Below the pieces are notes generated by a model. That model ran no database searches and was not told the origin of the DNA. It was given only the letters and a program-made list of their open reading frames with translations. A stretch of DNA of 64,000 bases from Candidatus Acidulodesulfobacterium acidiphilum (GTDB taxonomy: Bacteria; SZUA-79; Acidulodesulfobacterales; Acidulodesulfobacteraceae): the NCBI GenBank assembly GCA_008534395.1, contig SHMQ01000007.1, forward strand, positions 23,164 to 87,163. The letters are read 5' to 3'. Numbering within the stretch: position 1 is the first letter of the stretch; each line of letters opens with the position of its first letter. Made by a program: the position numbers and the translations under genes. Shown here in pieces: positions 27,426 through 35,092 of this stretch.

Positions 27426-27484
27426 AATTTTCCTCCGGATAAATTTAATTTTTTTGTTTTTTAGTTTTAAATTTATTTATAATT

Positions 27485-28762
27485 TTAGTAATTAGCCGAC
27501 AAACCCACCATTCCCTGAATAAGAGGTAAAAATAAAGAAAAAAACATTAATAGCAAAAAAAGTACTACGCCTATCATTGCAAGCAAAAACAATCCTTTAG
27601 TAAATATTTTCATATATCTGTCCGCTTTTTCTTTAAATTCCTTAGAAAGATTCAAAACCGTTTCGGATAAAAACCCTCCTATTTCGCCGTACCTTATAGA
27701 CTCTATGGCATCCTCCGGCAAAAAATCGGCTTTATGCAAAGAATCAAACAACGTATTGCCTTTAATTAAATCTTGATAAACTGATTTAAATTTATTTCTA
27801 AAATATACTTTAGAACTGTTTTTTCCAAAATAATCGAATACTGCGTTAACCGTCACGCCCGAAGATATCATTAAAGAAAATTGATAAAAAATCCAGTTTA
27901 AATAAGAGTAATTTAAAATATTTTTTAACTGAGGTATGTTTTGCAAAAAGGAAAACGCTTTAGTTTTTATTCCGGATAAATCCGACAAAAAAGCGGCGAA
28001 AATAAGAACGGCGAAAAATATTATATAGATAAAAATATTTTTTAACCGCCCGAACAATTTTAACGTATAAACCGTAGACAAGGGAATATTCGGAAACTGC
28101 TTAAAGAATAACGAAAAAGTCGGAACGACGTAATAAAGAAAAACCGAAAAAGCTATAAACAGCAGTAAAAATAAAAATAAAGGATAAGCTAAGGTTCCTA
28201 TAATATTTTTTTTATAAATATTTTTAGTTTCGAAATATTCGGATATTTTTAAAAAAGATTCCGAATAATCGCCGGTAGATTCCGCTAAATCTATTAAGGA
28301 AAGTGCTATTTCTTCAAAATTATTCCTCGCAAACGCTTCTTTAACGCTTTCCCCTTTATCCAACAAATAAATGCAGTTTTTTATCAATTTTTTACGATTT
28401 TTTATCTTTGAAAGCTTATGGCTGTAATATAGGCGCTTTAATAAATATAGCAAATCATATTTTTTTGAAGATTCAGGCGTTGGTATATCTTTGTCCATAT
28501 AACTAAAAGATTTGCCGACCGAACCGGTAGATTTGACGAGATGATGCAGTTCATTAAAAAACACCGCAAGCTCGGCGTCTTTCATTCCTCCGTTGCCGGT
28601 AGGGTTTATTGCATCTAAAAAAATATTGGGTAAAACAAATGACGGCATATAGCCTTCTTCTAAAATAAGCGTTTCCGCATCCGATAAATTTTGCGCCTTA
28701 ATATTTCTTATCAGACTTTTACCTTCAGGGGTATAAAATTTGACTAAATAATTTTTTAACAT
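27485..28762 (-). CDS. GspF/PilC-like platform protein
   Basis: 425-residue polytopic inner-membrane protein of the T2SS/T4P platform family. Two repeats of the GspF domain are present (about residues 60-220 and 280-420), with helices LAYPLFLFLLLFIAFSVFLYYVVPTF, IFIYIIFFAVLIFAAFL and LFLLAMIGVVLFLLLMFFSLFLPLIQGM. The motif PEDAIESIRYGEIGGFLSETVLNLS matches the conserved F-domain segment. It would anchor the ATPase and extract pilins. The gene ends 59 nt before the major pilin gene and starts 4 nt after the ATPase gene. Confidence 0.88.
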   Translation of the reverse strand: MLKNYLVKFYTPEGKSLIRNIKAQNLSDAETLILEEGYMPSFVLPNIFLDAINPTGNGGMKDAELAVFFNELHHLVKSTGSVGKSFSYMDKDIPTPESSKKYDLLYLLKRLYYSHKLSKIKNRKKLIKNCIYLLDKGESVKEAFARNNFEEIALSLIDLAESTGDYSESFLKISEYFETKNIYKKNIIGTLAYPLFLFLLLFIAFSVFLYYVVPTFSLFFKQFPNIPLSTVYTLKLFGRLKNIFIYIIFFAVLIFAAFLSDLSGIKTKAFSFLQNIPQLKNILNYSYLNWIFYQFSLMISSGVTVNAVFDYFGKNSSKVYFRNKFKSVYQDLIKGNTLFDSLHKADFLPEDAIESIRYGEIGGFLSETVLNLSKEFKEKADRYMKIFTKGLFLLAMIGVVLFLLLMFFSLFLPLIQGMVGLSANY

Positions 28763-28766
28763 AAAT

Positions 28767-30488
28767 CTACCTCGACAAACTAAAATAAGCTTGGGGATCT
28801 ATATCGCCTGCAAGCAATTTTTCAAATGCCTGCGTTTTTAAAGATTTAAATCCCGATAAATTTATTAAAACGGATTCTAAGTAAGACTGATTAAACAATA
28901 AATTTAAGTCTTTATATATTTCCTCTTTTGCAGATTCATTAAACTCGGCAATTTCAATAAGCGGCTTTCTTTTATCGTATCCCGTTCCGCCGCAACTGTC
29001 GCAGTTTTTTTCTCCTCTCACAAAAACGGCATCGAGAAATTTTACCTCTTTAAAATCTGAAGTCGTATCGATAAATCTTGCTATGTTATTTTTACTTTTT
29101 ATATTCATTTCATAACCTGTTTCTGGGGTAAATCGTAAGTCCTGCATCAGGGCTTTTTTGTAAATAGAAGGTAACTCTTCGAAATATATCTTTTTTTTGC
29201 ATTCTGGACATAAAGGATTATACAGCCTCTGCGCCGTTACGAATCTTAATACCGAAAATAACTGAACGACATCTATATTTAAAGATTTAAATCTTCCGAA
29301 TATCGACAGAGACGAATTAGCGTGAAGCGTAGTCATGACGAGATGACCCGTTTCTGCAGCCATCAGCGCATGTTTTGCGGTAATTTCGTCCCTTATTTCG
29401 CCTATCATCATTATATCCGGCTCGCTTCTCAACATAACCCTGACGGCTTCAGGATATCCAAAATCTTCAGATATATTCATTTGCGTTATATTCGATTCGC
29501 GTAATTCTATTTCTACCGGATCTTCTATAGTCAAAATCGTACCTTTTTTCTGGGACAGCAGTTTAAGCATTGCATAAAATGTAGTAGTTTTTCCGGAACC
29601 GGTCGGTCCGGTAGCTATAATAAGTCCGTTTGGGTGTATATAAGATTTTTTTAGCAATTCGGCATTTTCTTCCGTAAAACCTATCGATTCAAAATCGAAT
29701 ACTTTATTCAAACCATGAATTCTAAGGACTGCTTCAAAAAGCATGGTTTCTTTGTCGAGCTTCGATGAAATGGGTAAAAATGCAACTCTAATGCTAACTT
29801 TTAACCCTTTATAAAAATTTGAAACAAAAATAAATTTTGCGTCTAATCCCTCGCCTTTTTTTAAAGTAATTCTGCAATTTGCGGCTATAATATTTATTAT
29901 CCTCTGTCCCGACTCCAAGCTTAGAACTCTTATGTTTTCCTGATAAATTTCTCCGTCCATAATAATCATGTAAAAATTTTCCGTTCTTTTTATCCTTAAA
30001 TTAGGTGATCCTTTTAATAACGCTATTTCAATTGCCTCGTTTAAAATTTCTTTTTCGGAGAACTCTTTATTGCTAATAAATATCTTACTGAGCGCTTCGT
30101 AAATTTTTCTTTTCGTAGAAATAGCTATTTTATAAGATTTAAGACGTTCGTCAAAAGCTATCTTTCCCGACAAAGATGATGTAATTTCATTGCAAACTAT
30201 ATAGCTGATCCCGTCTTTTTTTGCTATTACGGCTGGAATATCATATAGCAGGGCAAAGCCGAAATATTCATTTTCCTTTTTATCTATATAAAACGAATTT
30301 AAATCGCCGAAAAATTCTCTTCCTGAACTGTCTGCCGCATAAAGCGCTATATCGGCATCTGTAACATAGCCACAATCCGTTAATATTTCACCCAGTCTTT
30401 TTTTGCCGATAGACTGCATGAATAGTGCATCTTTAAGCTGTTCTTCAGTAAACTTTCTTTTCGATATAAAATATTCGCCGATTTTCAT
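28767..30488 (-). CDS. type IV pilus/type II secretion assembly ATPase (GspE/PilB-like)
   Basis: 573 residues from the ATG at 30488 (a TTG at 30503 would add five). The N-terminal GspE_N-like domain (LKDALFMQSIGKKRLGEIL) is followed by the hexameric ATPase core: Walker A GPTGSGKTTTFY, Asp box TILTIEDPVEIE, Walker B MLRSEPDIMMIGEIRD and His box GHLVMTTLHANSS. A zinc-binding tetracysteine motif follows (CPECKKK ... CDSCGGTGY), as in GspE/PilB but not in retraction ATPases. It powers fibre growth. No PilT-type retraction ATPase is in the window. Confidence 0.93.
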   Translation of the reverse strand: MKIGEYFISKRKFTEEQLKDALFMQSIGKKRLGEILTDCGYVTDADIALYAADSSGREFFGDLNSFYIDKKENEYFGFALLYDIPAVIAKKDGISYIVCNEITSSLSGKIAFDERLKSYKIAISTKRKIYEALSKIFISNKEFSEKEILNEAIEIALLKGSPNLRIKRTENFYMIIMDGEIYQENIRVLSLESGQRIINIIAANCRITLKKGEGLDAKFIFVSNFYKGLKVSIRVAFLPISSKLDKETMLFEAVLRIHGLNKVFDFESIGFTEENAELLKKSYIHPNGLIIATGPTGSGKTTTFYAMLKLLSQKKGTILTIEDPVEIELRESNITQMNISEDFGYPEAVRVMLRSEPDIMMIGEIRDEITAKHALMAAETGHLVMTTLHANSSLSIFGRFKSLNIDVVQLFSVLRFVTAQRLYNPLCPECKKKIYFEELPSIYKKALMQDLRFTPETGYEMNIKSKNNIARFIDTTSDFKEVKFLDAVFVRGEKNCDSCGGTGYDKRKPLIEIAEFNESAKEEIYKDLNLLFNQSYLESVLINLSGFKSLKTQAFEKLLAGDIDPQAYFSLSR

Positions 30489-30659
30489 ATGACTAAAAAA
30501 CAAATAAATTTATTATTGATTTATTTTGATATCTTTATTGTTTGTTTATAAATCTTTATGCTCTATATATACGTATATACATAAACATCTATAATAAACA
30601 CGAATGAAAATTTTTATTTTATACTCATTTTCTGCTGCAAATTTTTTGTAAATTCAGCT

Positions 30660-32393
30660 TTATCTGATTATTTTCGGCGTAAGCATTATAAGCAGGTCTT
30701 CTTTTTCATCGGTATCGTTTACAGACTTGAAAAAATTGCCAAACAGAGGTATTTTAGAAAATATAGGAATTCCGTACGTATTTTTAACTTTATCAGTCGT
30801 AAGTATTCCTCCTACAAGTATCGTCGAACCCGACTTTACGTTTACGGTGTCGGAAAAGCTTTTCGATTCTATTACAGGATTACTGAAACTTTCCTCCCCG
30901 ATTGCAAAAGACTGATAGCCTGTAATAGAATTATCTATTAGGCTTAACGTAACGGAAACGGAATTATTTTTAAAATTTATATGAGGAGTAAAAGATATCG
31001 AAAGCCCCGTTTGAACCTGAGATATAACAGGATAAGTTTCCGTCTGCGACAAACTTAGCGACATCGTCTGAATACTCGAAACATAAGGGGTTATAGTGCC
31101 GGAAGATATAAGCCTCGTCTGCCCATCCATTAAAACAAGCCTTGGCTGAGAGATAACGTCGACTGCCCCCTGAGTCCTCAAAGCGTTTAAAATTGCGCTG
31201 TTGCTTCCAGAACCCTTAAAACCTATATACGGCGCATTAGAAATATTGTTTGAAGACGCAAGCTGAGCCGAAACCGACAATGAATCCGCCCCAAAAACAT
31301 TAGACTTAAAAGCCTGATTAAATAATAAATTCCAGTTTATTCCCGCCTGAAATCCTTTATTTAAATTTACGTCTATTACCTCAACTTTTAAAAACACCTG
31401 TTTTGAAAGAAACTTATTTATTCTTTTTATATAAGCCGCAACTTCATTGACATTTGAAACTCTGTCTTTTACCCATATCAATCCGTCTTTCGGATTAATA
31501 AAATATTTTCCGTTTTTAGTTAACATTTCTTTTATATTTCTGGAAATTATAGAATATAGACTGTCCGATTCCGACAATGTAAGCGAAAGCGAACCGGAAG
31601 GATTGCCCGAATAACCGCCGCCGTTTCCATAATTACCGTTTACGCCGGAGTTTATTAAACCGGAAGACAAAGAATCAGAAGAACCTGAACCGGATGATTC
31701 GGTATTTCCTCCTGTAATACCCGTCCCGCCTCCTTCCGGTATTTCTTGAGTATTTCCGTTATTAATGCTAGAATTAACGCCTCCTCCTTCTATACCGCTC
31801 ATGCCGACTGTCGAAGAAAAAGTTGATAATAGATCCGATACCGGAATATGGAAGGTTTTTTCTTCTACGGCATAAACATAAAGCATTTTATTTTTATAAC
31901 TGTAAGCAAAACCGTTAGAAACCAAAAGTCCGTTTAAAACTTTATACAACGGAATATCTTTATAATATGCTTCGTTCTTCAATTTATCAGGAAAACCCCT
32001 GTAAATTACAAAAGGAACGCCCGTTTCATGAGATAAAGTCATTAATGCGGATTTTACGCTTCCGTTTCCGGAAAGTGAAATTCTTTGCCTCAAAAAATAA
32101 GGCATATTCATATTCATTTTAGTTAAACTTTTTTTGCAGATTGCTCCGTTAATTTCTTCACAACCTCTATTTTTACGAACATTTACAGATAGACGATCCT
32201 CCTTTTTCCCATCGAAATTAATATGTACTATTCCGGCTTTTTTAATTTTTATCCCGTATTTCTTAAGTAATTCGTTAAAACTGTTTTGATTCTTATTATA
32301 AGCTGCGCATACTTTAACCGAAAAAATCATACCGATACTTGCAACTGCAGTAATAAATATAAACGCCGATAATTTTTTGTTTTTAATTTTCAT
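30660..32393 (-). CDS. secretin (MshL/PilQ/GspD-like)
   Basis: 577 residues, first gene of the pilus-like operon. Signal peptide to about residue 30. An STN/secretin N-like region (FVIYRGFPDKLKNEAYYKDIPLYKVLNGLL) is followed by a Gly/Ser/Asn-rich linker (about 195-265). The C-terminal secretin domain has VDVISQPRLVLMDGQTRLISSG and ends with the family signature YGIPIFSKIPLFGNFFKS, then LLIMLTPKII. It forms the outer-membrane ring. There is no lipobox. It is shorter than GspD, with fewer N-domains, resembling MSHA or type IVb secretins. Its promoter carries five 11-nt-spaced repeats also found before comM. Confidence 0.92.
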   Translation of the reverse strand: MKIKNKKLSAFIFITAVASIGMIFSVKVCAAYNKNQNSFNELLKKYGIKIKKAGIVHINFDGKKEDRLSVNVRKNRGCEEINGAICKKSLTKMNMNMPYFLRQRISLSGNGSVKSALMTLSHETGVPFVIYRGFPDKLKNEAYYKDIPLYKVLNGLLVSNGFAYSYKNKMLYVYAVEEKTFHIPVSDLLSTFSSTVGMSGIEGGGVNSSINNGNTQEIPEGGGTGITGGNTESSGSGSSDSLSSGLINSGVNGNYGNGGGYSGNPSGSLSLTLSESDSLYSIISRNIKEMLTKNGKYFINPKDGLIWVKDRVSNVNEVAAYIKRINKFLSKQVFLKVEVIDVNLNKGFQAGINWNLLFNQAFKSNVFGADSLSVSAQLASSNNISNAPYIGFKGSGSNSAILNALRTQGAVDVISQPRLVLMDGQTRLISSGTITPYVSSIQTMSLSLSQTETYPVISQVQTGLSISFTPHINFKNNSVSVTLSLIDNSITGYQSFAIGEESFSNPVIESKSFSDTVNVKSGSTILVGGILTTDKVKNTYGIPIFSKIPLFGNFFKSVNDTDEKEDLLIMLTPKIIR

Positions 32394-32437
32394 AATTTTT
32401 TTATTTTTAATTAAGTTAATTTTTTAAATATAATTCA

Positions 32438-32513
32438 ATTATATTTTTTTAATGTTTCCACATTATGACAATTTTGTTACATTTACATTAAATTTTTGTT
32501 AAATTTATGTTAC
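32438..32513 (-). promoter_or_regulatory. secretin promoter with 11-nt phased pho-box-like repeats
   Basis: On the minus strand five pentamers, GTAAC, TTAAC, TTAAT, GTAAC and GTCAT, are separated by exactly 6 nt each (32513 to 32465). TATAAT (32443-32438) begins 26 nt after the first base of the last pentamer, and the start codon is about 45 nt further. The comM promoter has the same repeats, the same 26-nt distance and a shared GAAACA between array and -10. An 11-nt period and TGTCAT/TGTAAC units are typical of PhoB-family boxes. Confidence 0.7.
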
Positions 32514-32821
32514 ATATCGGGCAAGATTATAGTAAAAATCTTTATTGAAAGGTTTTTATAGTGAATCGCGGACTAAAAAAACGAAATATATATACAAAAA
32601 TTCATGATGATATTTTAGAAAATTTTAAATGACTATAATCAAACAACTAAATAAAAATAGAATCAATGGATAAACCTTGGCCGACGACGCTTAATATTCA
32701 CAAGCTCCGTTTAATACATGCTTTCGACACAACGTACTTTAAAAAACGCATTTCGATAATTGACAGAAATAGGTATAAATGGTATTATTTATATATATTA
32801 AAGATAATACTATCCAATTAT
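32514..32821. other. intergenic stretch, one possible 23-codon frame
   Basis: About 300 A/T-rich bases before tRNA-Arg(UCU). The only coding-like item is a GTG-started frame at 32561-32632 (+), VNRGLKKRNIYTKIHDD then seven more residues, preceded by GAAAGG at good spacing. It may be a small peptide or a gene remnant. Nothing else is recognisable. Confidence 0.3.
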
Positions 32822-32898
32822 GCGTTCATAGCTCAGATGGATAGAGCAACAGCCTTCTAAGCTGTGGGTCGCAGGTTCGAATCCTGCTGGACGCACCA
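32822..32898 (+). tRNA. tRNA-Arg (anticodon TCT)
   Basis: A 77-nt cloverleaf. Acceptor GCGTTCA pairs with TGGACGC, the anticodon loop CTTCTAA gives TCT (codon AGA), the T-loop is TTCGAAT, and CCA is encoded. An imperfect inverted repeat (AAGGGTTTTAA / TTAAAACCTT) follows within 40 nt and may help end the transcript. Confidence 0.96.
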
Positions 32899-33197
32899 TT
32901 AAATCAAGGGTTTTAATATCGTTTTTAAAACCTTCTCGCGTCAAAGAAATGTAAAGTTTCGGGAAATATATACATAGCTTATATTTAAAAATTCTTCCTT
33001 TGTAAACATTTTAAAACTCTTAAAATAAGAAATTATTTTAAAAATATAACATATTTATATTTTAAAATTTTCTTGATATAATTTAAAAAAAATGATATCT
33101 TTAATAGCGCTTCAATGTTAGTTTATATAAAAATATAATATCGTTATATTTTTATATCTAATAATTAAACAATATAAATATAATTTATTTAAAATCT
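32899..33197. other. non-coding spacer between tRNA-Arg and the TDT transporter gene
   Basis: About 300 A/T-rich bases. Besides the hairpin-like sequence right after the tRNA, there is a TATAAT at 33179-33184, 13 nt before the transporter ATG, which may be its -10 box. No other structure was recognised. Confidence 0.4.
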
Positions 33198-34376
33198 ATG
33201 AAAAAAGATATTAAAAAAAACGGCTCGTTTGTCAACAATTTGCGCCCGTTGAAACAAATGAACAAACCGAGCGACCTTATAAGACAATTCACCCCAAACT
33301 GGTTTACTATGAATATGGGTACTGGAATTTTGTCTCTTATGCTGGGAGCTTTCCCGTTTTATGTGCCGGGTCTCTTAATGGTAGCTAAAACTTTATGGGT
33401 TATAAATATTTTTCTTTTTGTAATCTTTAGCGTTTTATTTATAGGCAGATTTGTTTTTTATTTTAAATCGGCGGTAAAGTTGTTCGGCCACCCGATTCAA
33501 TCCATGTTTCTTGGAGCTATTCCTATGGGATTGGTAACTATTATAAACGGTTTTTTAAATTTCGCAGGCCCGAAAATGGTCAATCTTGCTTTCTATTTAT
33601 GGTGGATAGACGTAATAATAAGCGTTATTGTAGGTATTCTTGTGCCTTTCTATATGTTCACTAACCATACCCACAGCATTGAAGACATGACTGCCGTATG
33701 GCTATTGCCTATAGTACCCGCCGAAGTTGCGGCTTCTTCGGGAGGTTTTCTTGCTCCGCATTTAGCGGCGGCGGCGGCAAGAGTAGTAGTAGTTACCGGC
33801 TATGCTTTATGGGCATTCTCGGTTCCTTTAGCTTTCGGCGTTCTCGTTATACTGTTTTTGCGTCTTGCCTGGCACAAATTGCCGCATAAAGATATGGCGG
33901 TTTCTACCTGGTTGACGCTGGGTCCGATAGGCACGGGAAGTTTAGGACTTCTTCTCCTGGGAAGCGATGCACCGCGTGCATTTATCGGCACTAAACTTTT
34001 TATTTACGCTAAAACGGCTGCAGCATTCGGTCCTATAGGCGGGCTGGTTATATGGGGATTCGGTTTCTGGTGGCTTATTATTGCATTATTATTAACTATA
34101 AGATATGTAAAAGAAGGAATGCCTTTTAATATGGGCTGGTGGGGATTTACCTTCCCGCTGGGTGTTTACACTGCAGCTACGATTATATTCTATAGGATTA
34201 CCGGTATTGAATTTTTCAGGATTACTGGGGCTATATTCGTCATAATGCTTGCTGGATTCTGGACGTTAGTTACGTCGAGAACGCTTCATGGCATGTGGCA
34301 CGGCTATCTTTTTAAAGCTCCGTGCCTGTCGACAGAAACTGGTTTGCCGGACGAATCTAAAGAATGCCCTGTTTAA
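33198..34376 (+). CDS. TDT-family transporter (TehA/Mae1/Ssu1-like)
   Basis: 392 residues with ten hydrophobic segments in the TDT pattern. It opens with IRQFTPNWFTMNMGTGILSLML, the family signature (FxPxWFxxxMGTGI). Later marks are VPFYMFTNHTHSIEDMTAVWLLPIVPAEVAASSGG and the WWGFTFPLGVYTAATI helix. Members carry C4-dicarboxylates, malate, tellurite or, in Ssu1, sulfite. The WLLPIVPAEVAA and WW.FTFP segments occur in the sulfite/dicarboxylate branch, but the substrate is uncertain. It is monocistronic and converges with the nitroreductase gene 20 nt away. Confidence 0.85.
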   Translation: MKKDIKKNGSFVNNLRPLKQMNKPSDLIRQFTPNWFTMNMGTGILSLMLGAFPFYVPGLLMVAKTLWVINIFLFVIFSVLFIGRFVFYFKSAVKLFGHPIQSMFLGAIPMGLVTIINGFLNFAGPKMVNLAFYLWWIDVIISVIVGILVPFYMFTNHTHSIEDMTAVWLLPIVPAEVAASSGGFLAPHLAAAAARVVVVTGYALWAFSVPLAFGVLVILFLRLAWHKLPHKDMAVSTWLTLGPIGTGSLGLLLLGSDAPRAFIGTKLFIYAKTAAAFGPIGGLVIWGFGFWWLIIALLLTIRYVKEGMPFNMGWWGFTFPLGVYTAATIIFYRITGIEFFRITGAIFVIMLAGFWTLVTSRTLHGMWHGYLFKAPCLSTETGLPDESKECPV

Positions 34377-34396
34377 TTCAATATCTTAATCTTGCA

Positions 34397-34999
34397 TTAT
34401 AATACAACCGTAATAACTTCTTCGACATTCATCCTCGACGATTTAGACTTTCTTTCGACCGGTTTTCCGACAGGAATCAATGCAACGAGATTGTCGGGGC
34501 TTTTAATACCGAGTATGTTTTCTATTTCAGGTTTGGCGATTAGGGGTCCCGTCATCCAGCATGCCCCAAGTCCTTCGTTGTGAACTACAAGCAAAATGTG
34601 GGCTATAAAGCTGGATACGCCCTGAAGTCCCGGATTTACTATAAATTTTCTGGCGAAATTCCTGTCTTTATTTTTATCGTTATTTTCAAGTATTTTATCA
34701 ATACTGCCGGTATACGGCTTCTCCACGACTGCAAGTACGACCGGCGCTTCGTTAAAAAATGCATAAACGTCCGGCGCATCTTTGCCCGTTACGTTTTTAT
34801 ATACGGTTTCCACTTCGCTTCTCATTTTATTAAGAATATCTTTGTTTTTAATTATATATGTAAACCAGTTTTGAGCGTTTCCCCCGCTTGGCGAATTTAT
34901 AGAAATTTCCATAATTTTTTTTATCAGATTCAAATCAACGTCTTCAGACTCGAATTTTCTTATGCTCTTTCTGGTTTTAACTGCTTCTATTAAGTCCAA
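34397..34999 (-). CDS. nitroreductase-family flavoprotein
   Basis: 200 residues. The FMN-binding nitroreductase fold starts with the usual TRKSIRKFESEDV (Arg residues to the FMN phosphate), then ISINSPSGGNAQNWFTYII, followed by NEGLGACWMTGPLIAKPEIENILGI and a closing ALIPVGKPVE, all family marks. It would act as an FMN-dependent NAD(P)H oxidoreductase dimer in the cytoplasm; the natural substrate is not predictable. It has its own AGGAG ribosome site, with no operon partners. Confidence 0.93.
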   Translation of the reverse strand: MDLIEAVKTRKSIRKFESEDVDLNLIKKIMEISINSPSGGNAQNWFTYIIKNKDILNKMRSEVETVYKNVTGKDAPDVYAFFNEAPVVLAVVEKPYTGSIDKILENNDKNKDRNFARKFIVNPGLQGVSSFIAHILLVVHNEGLGACWMTGPLIAKPEIENILGIKSPDNLVALIPVGKPVERKSKSSRMNVEEVITVVL

Positions 35000-35092
35000 T
35001 TTACGTCTCCTTTTTGCAAAACATTTATTTATATGCTTATTTCGTTTAAAGCTCCGAAATTATCGTAATATTATATAACAAAAACGATTTAA

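Noticed and set aside
32666-32860. Plus-strand frame ending FIAQMDRATAF
   Set aside because: It runs into tRNA-Arg(UCU). The tail is tRNA-derived, and the rest has no ribosome site or family pattern.
34580-34993. 137-codon plus-strand frame
   Set aside because: Antisense to the nitroreductase gene, which has clear family motifs.
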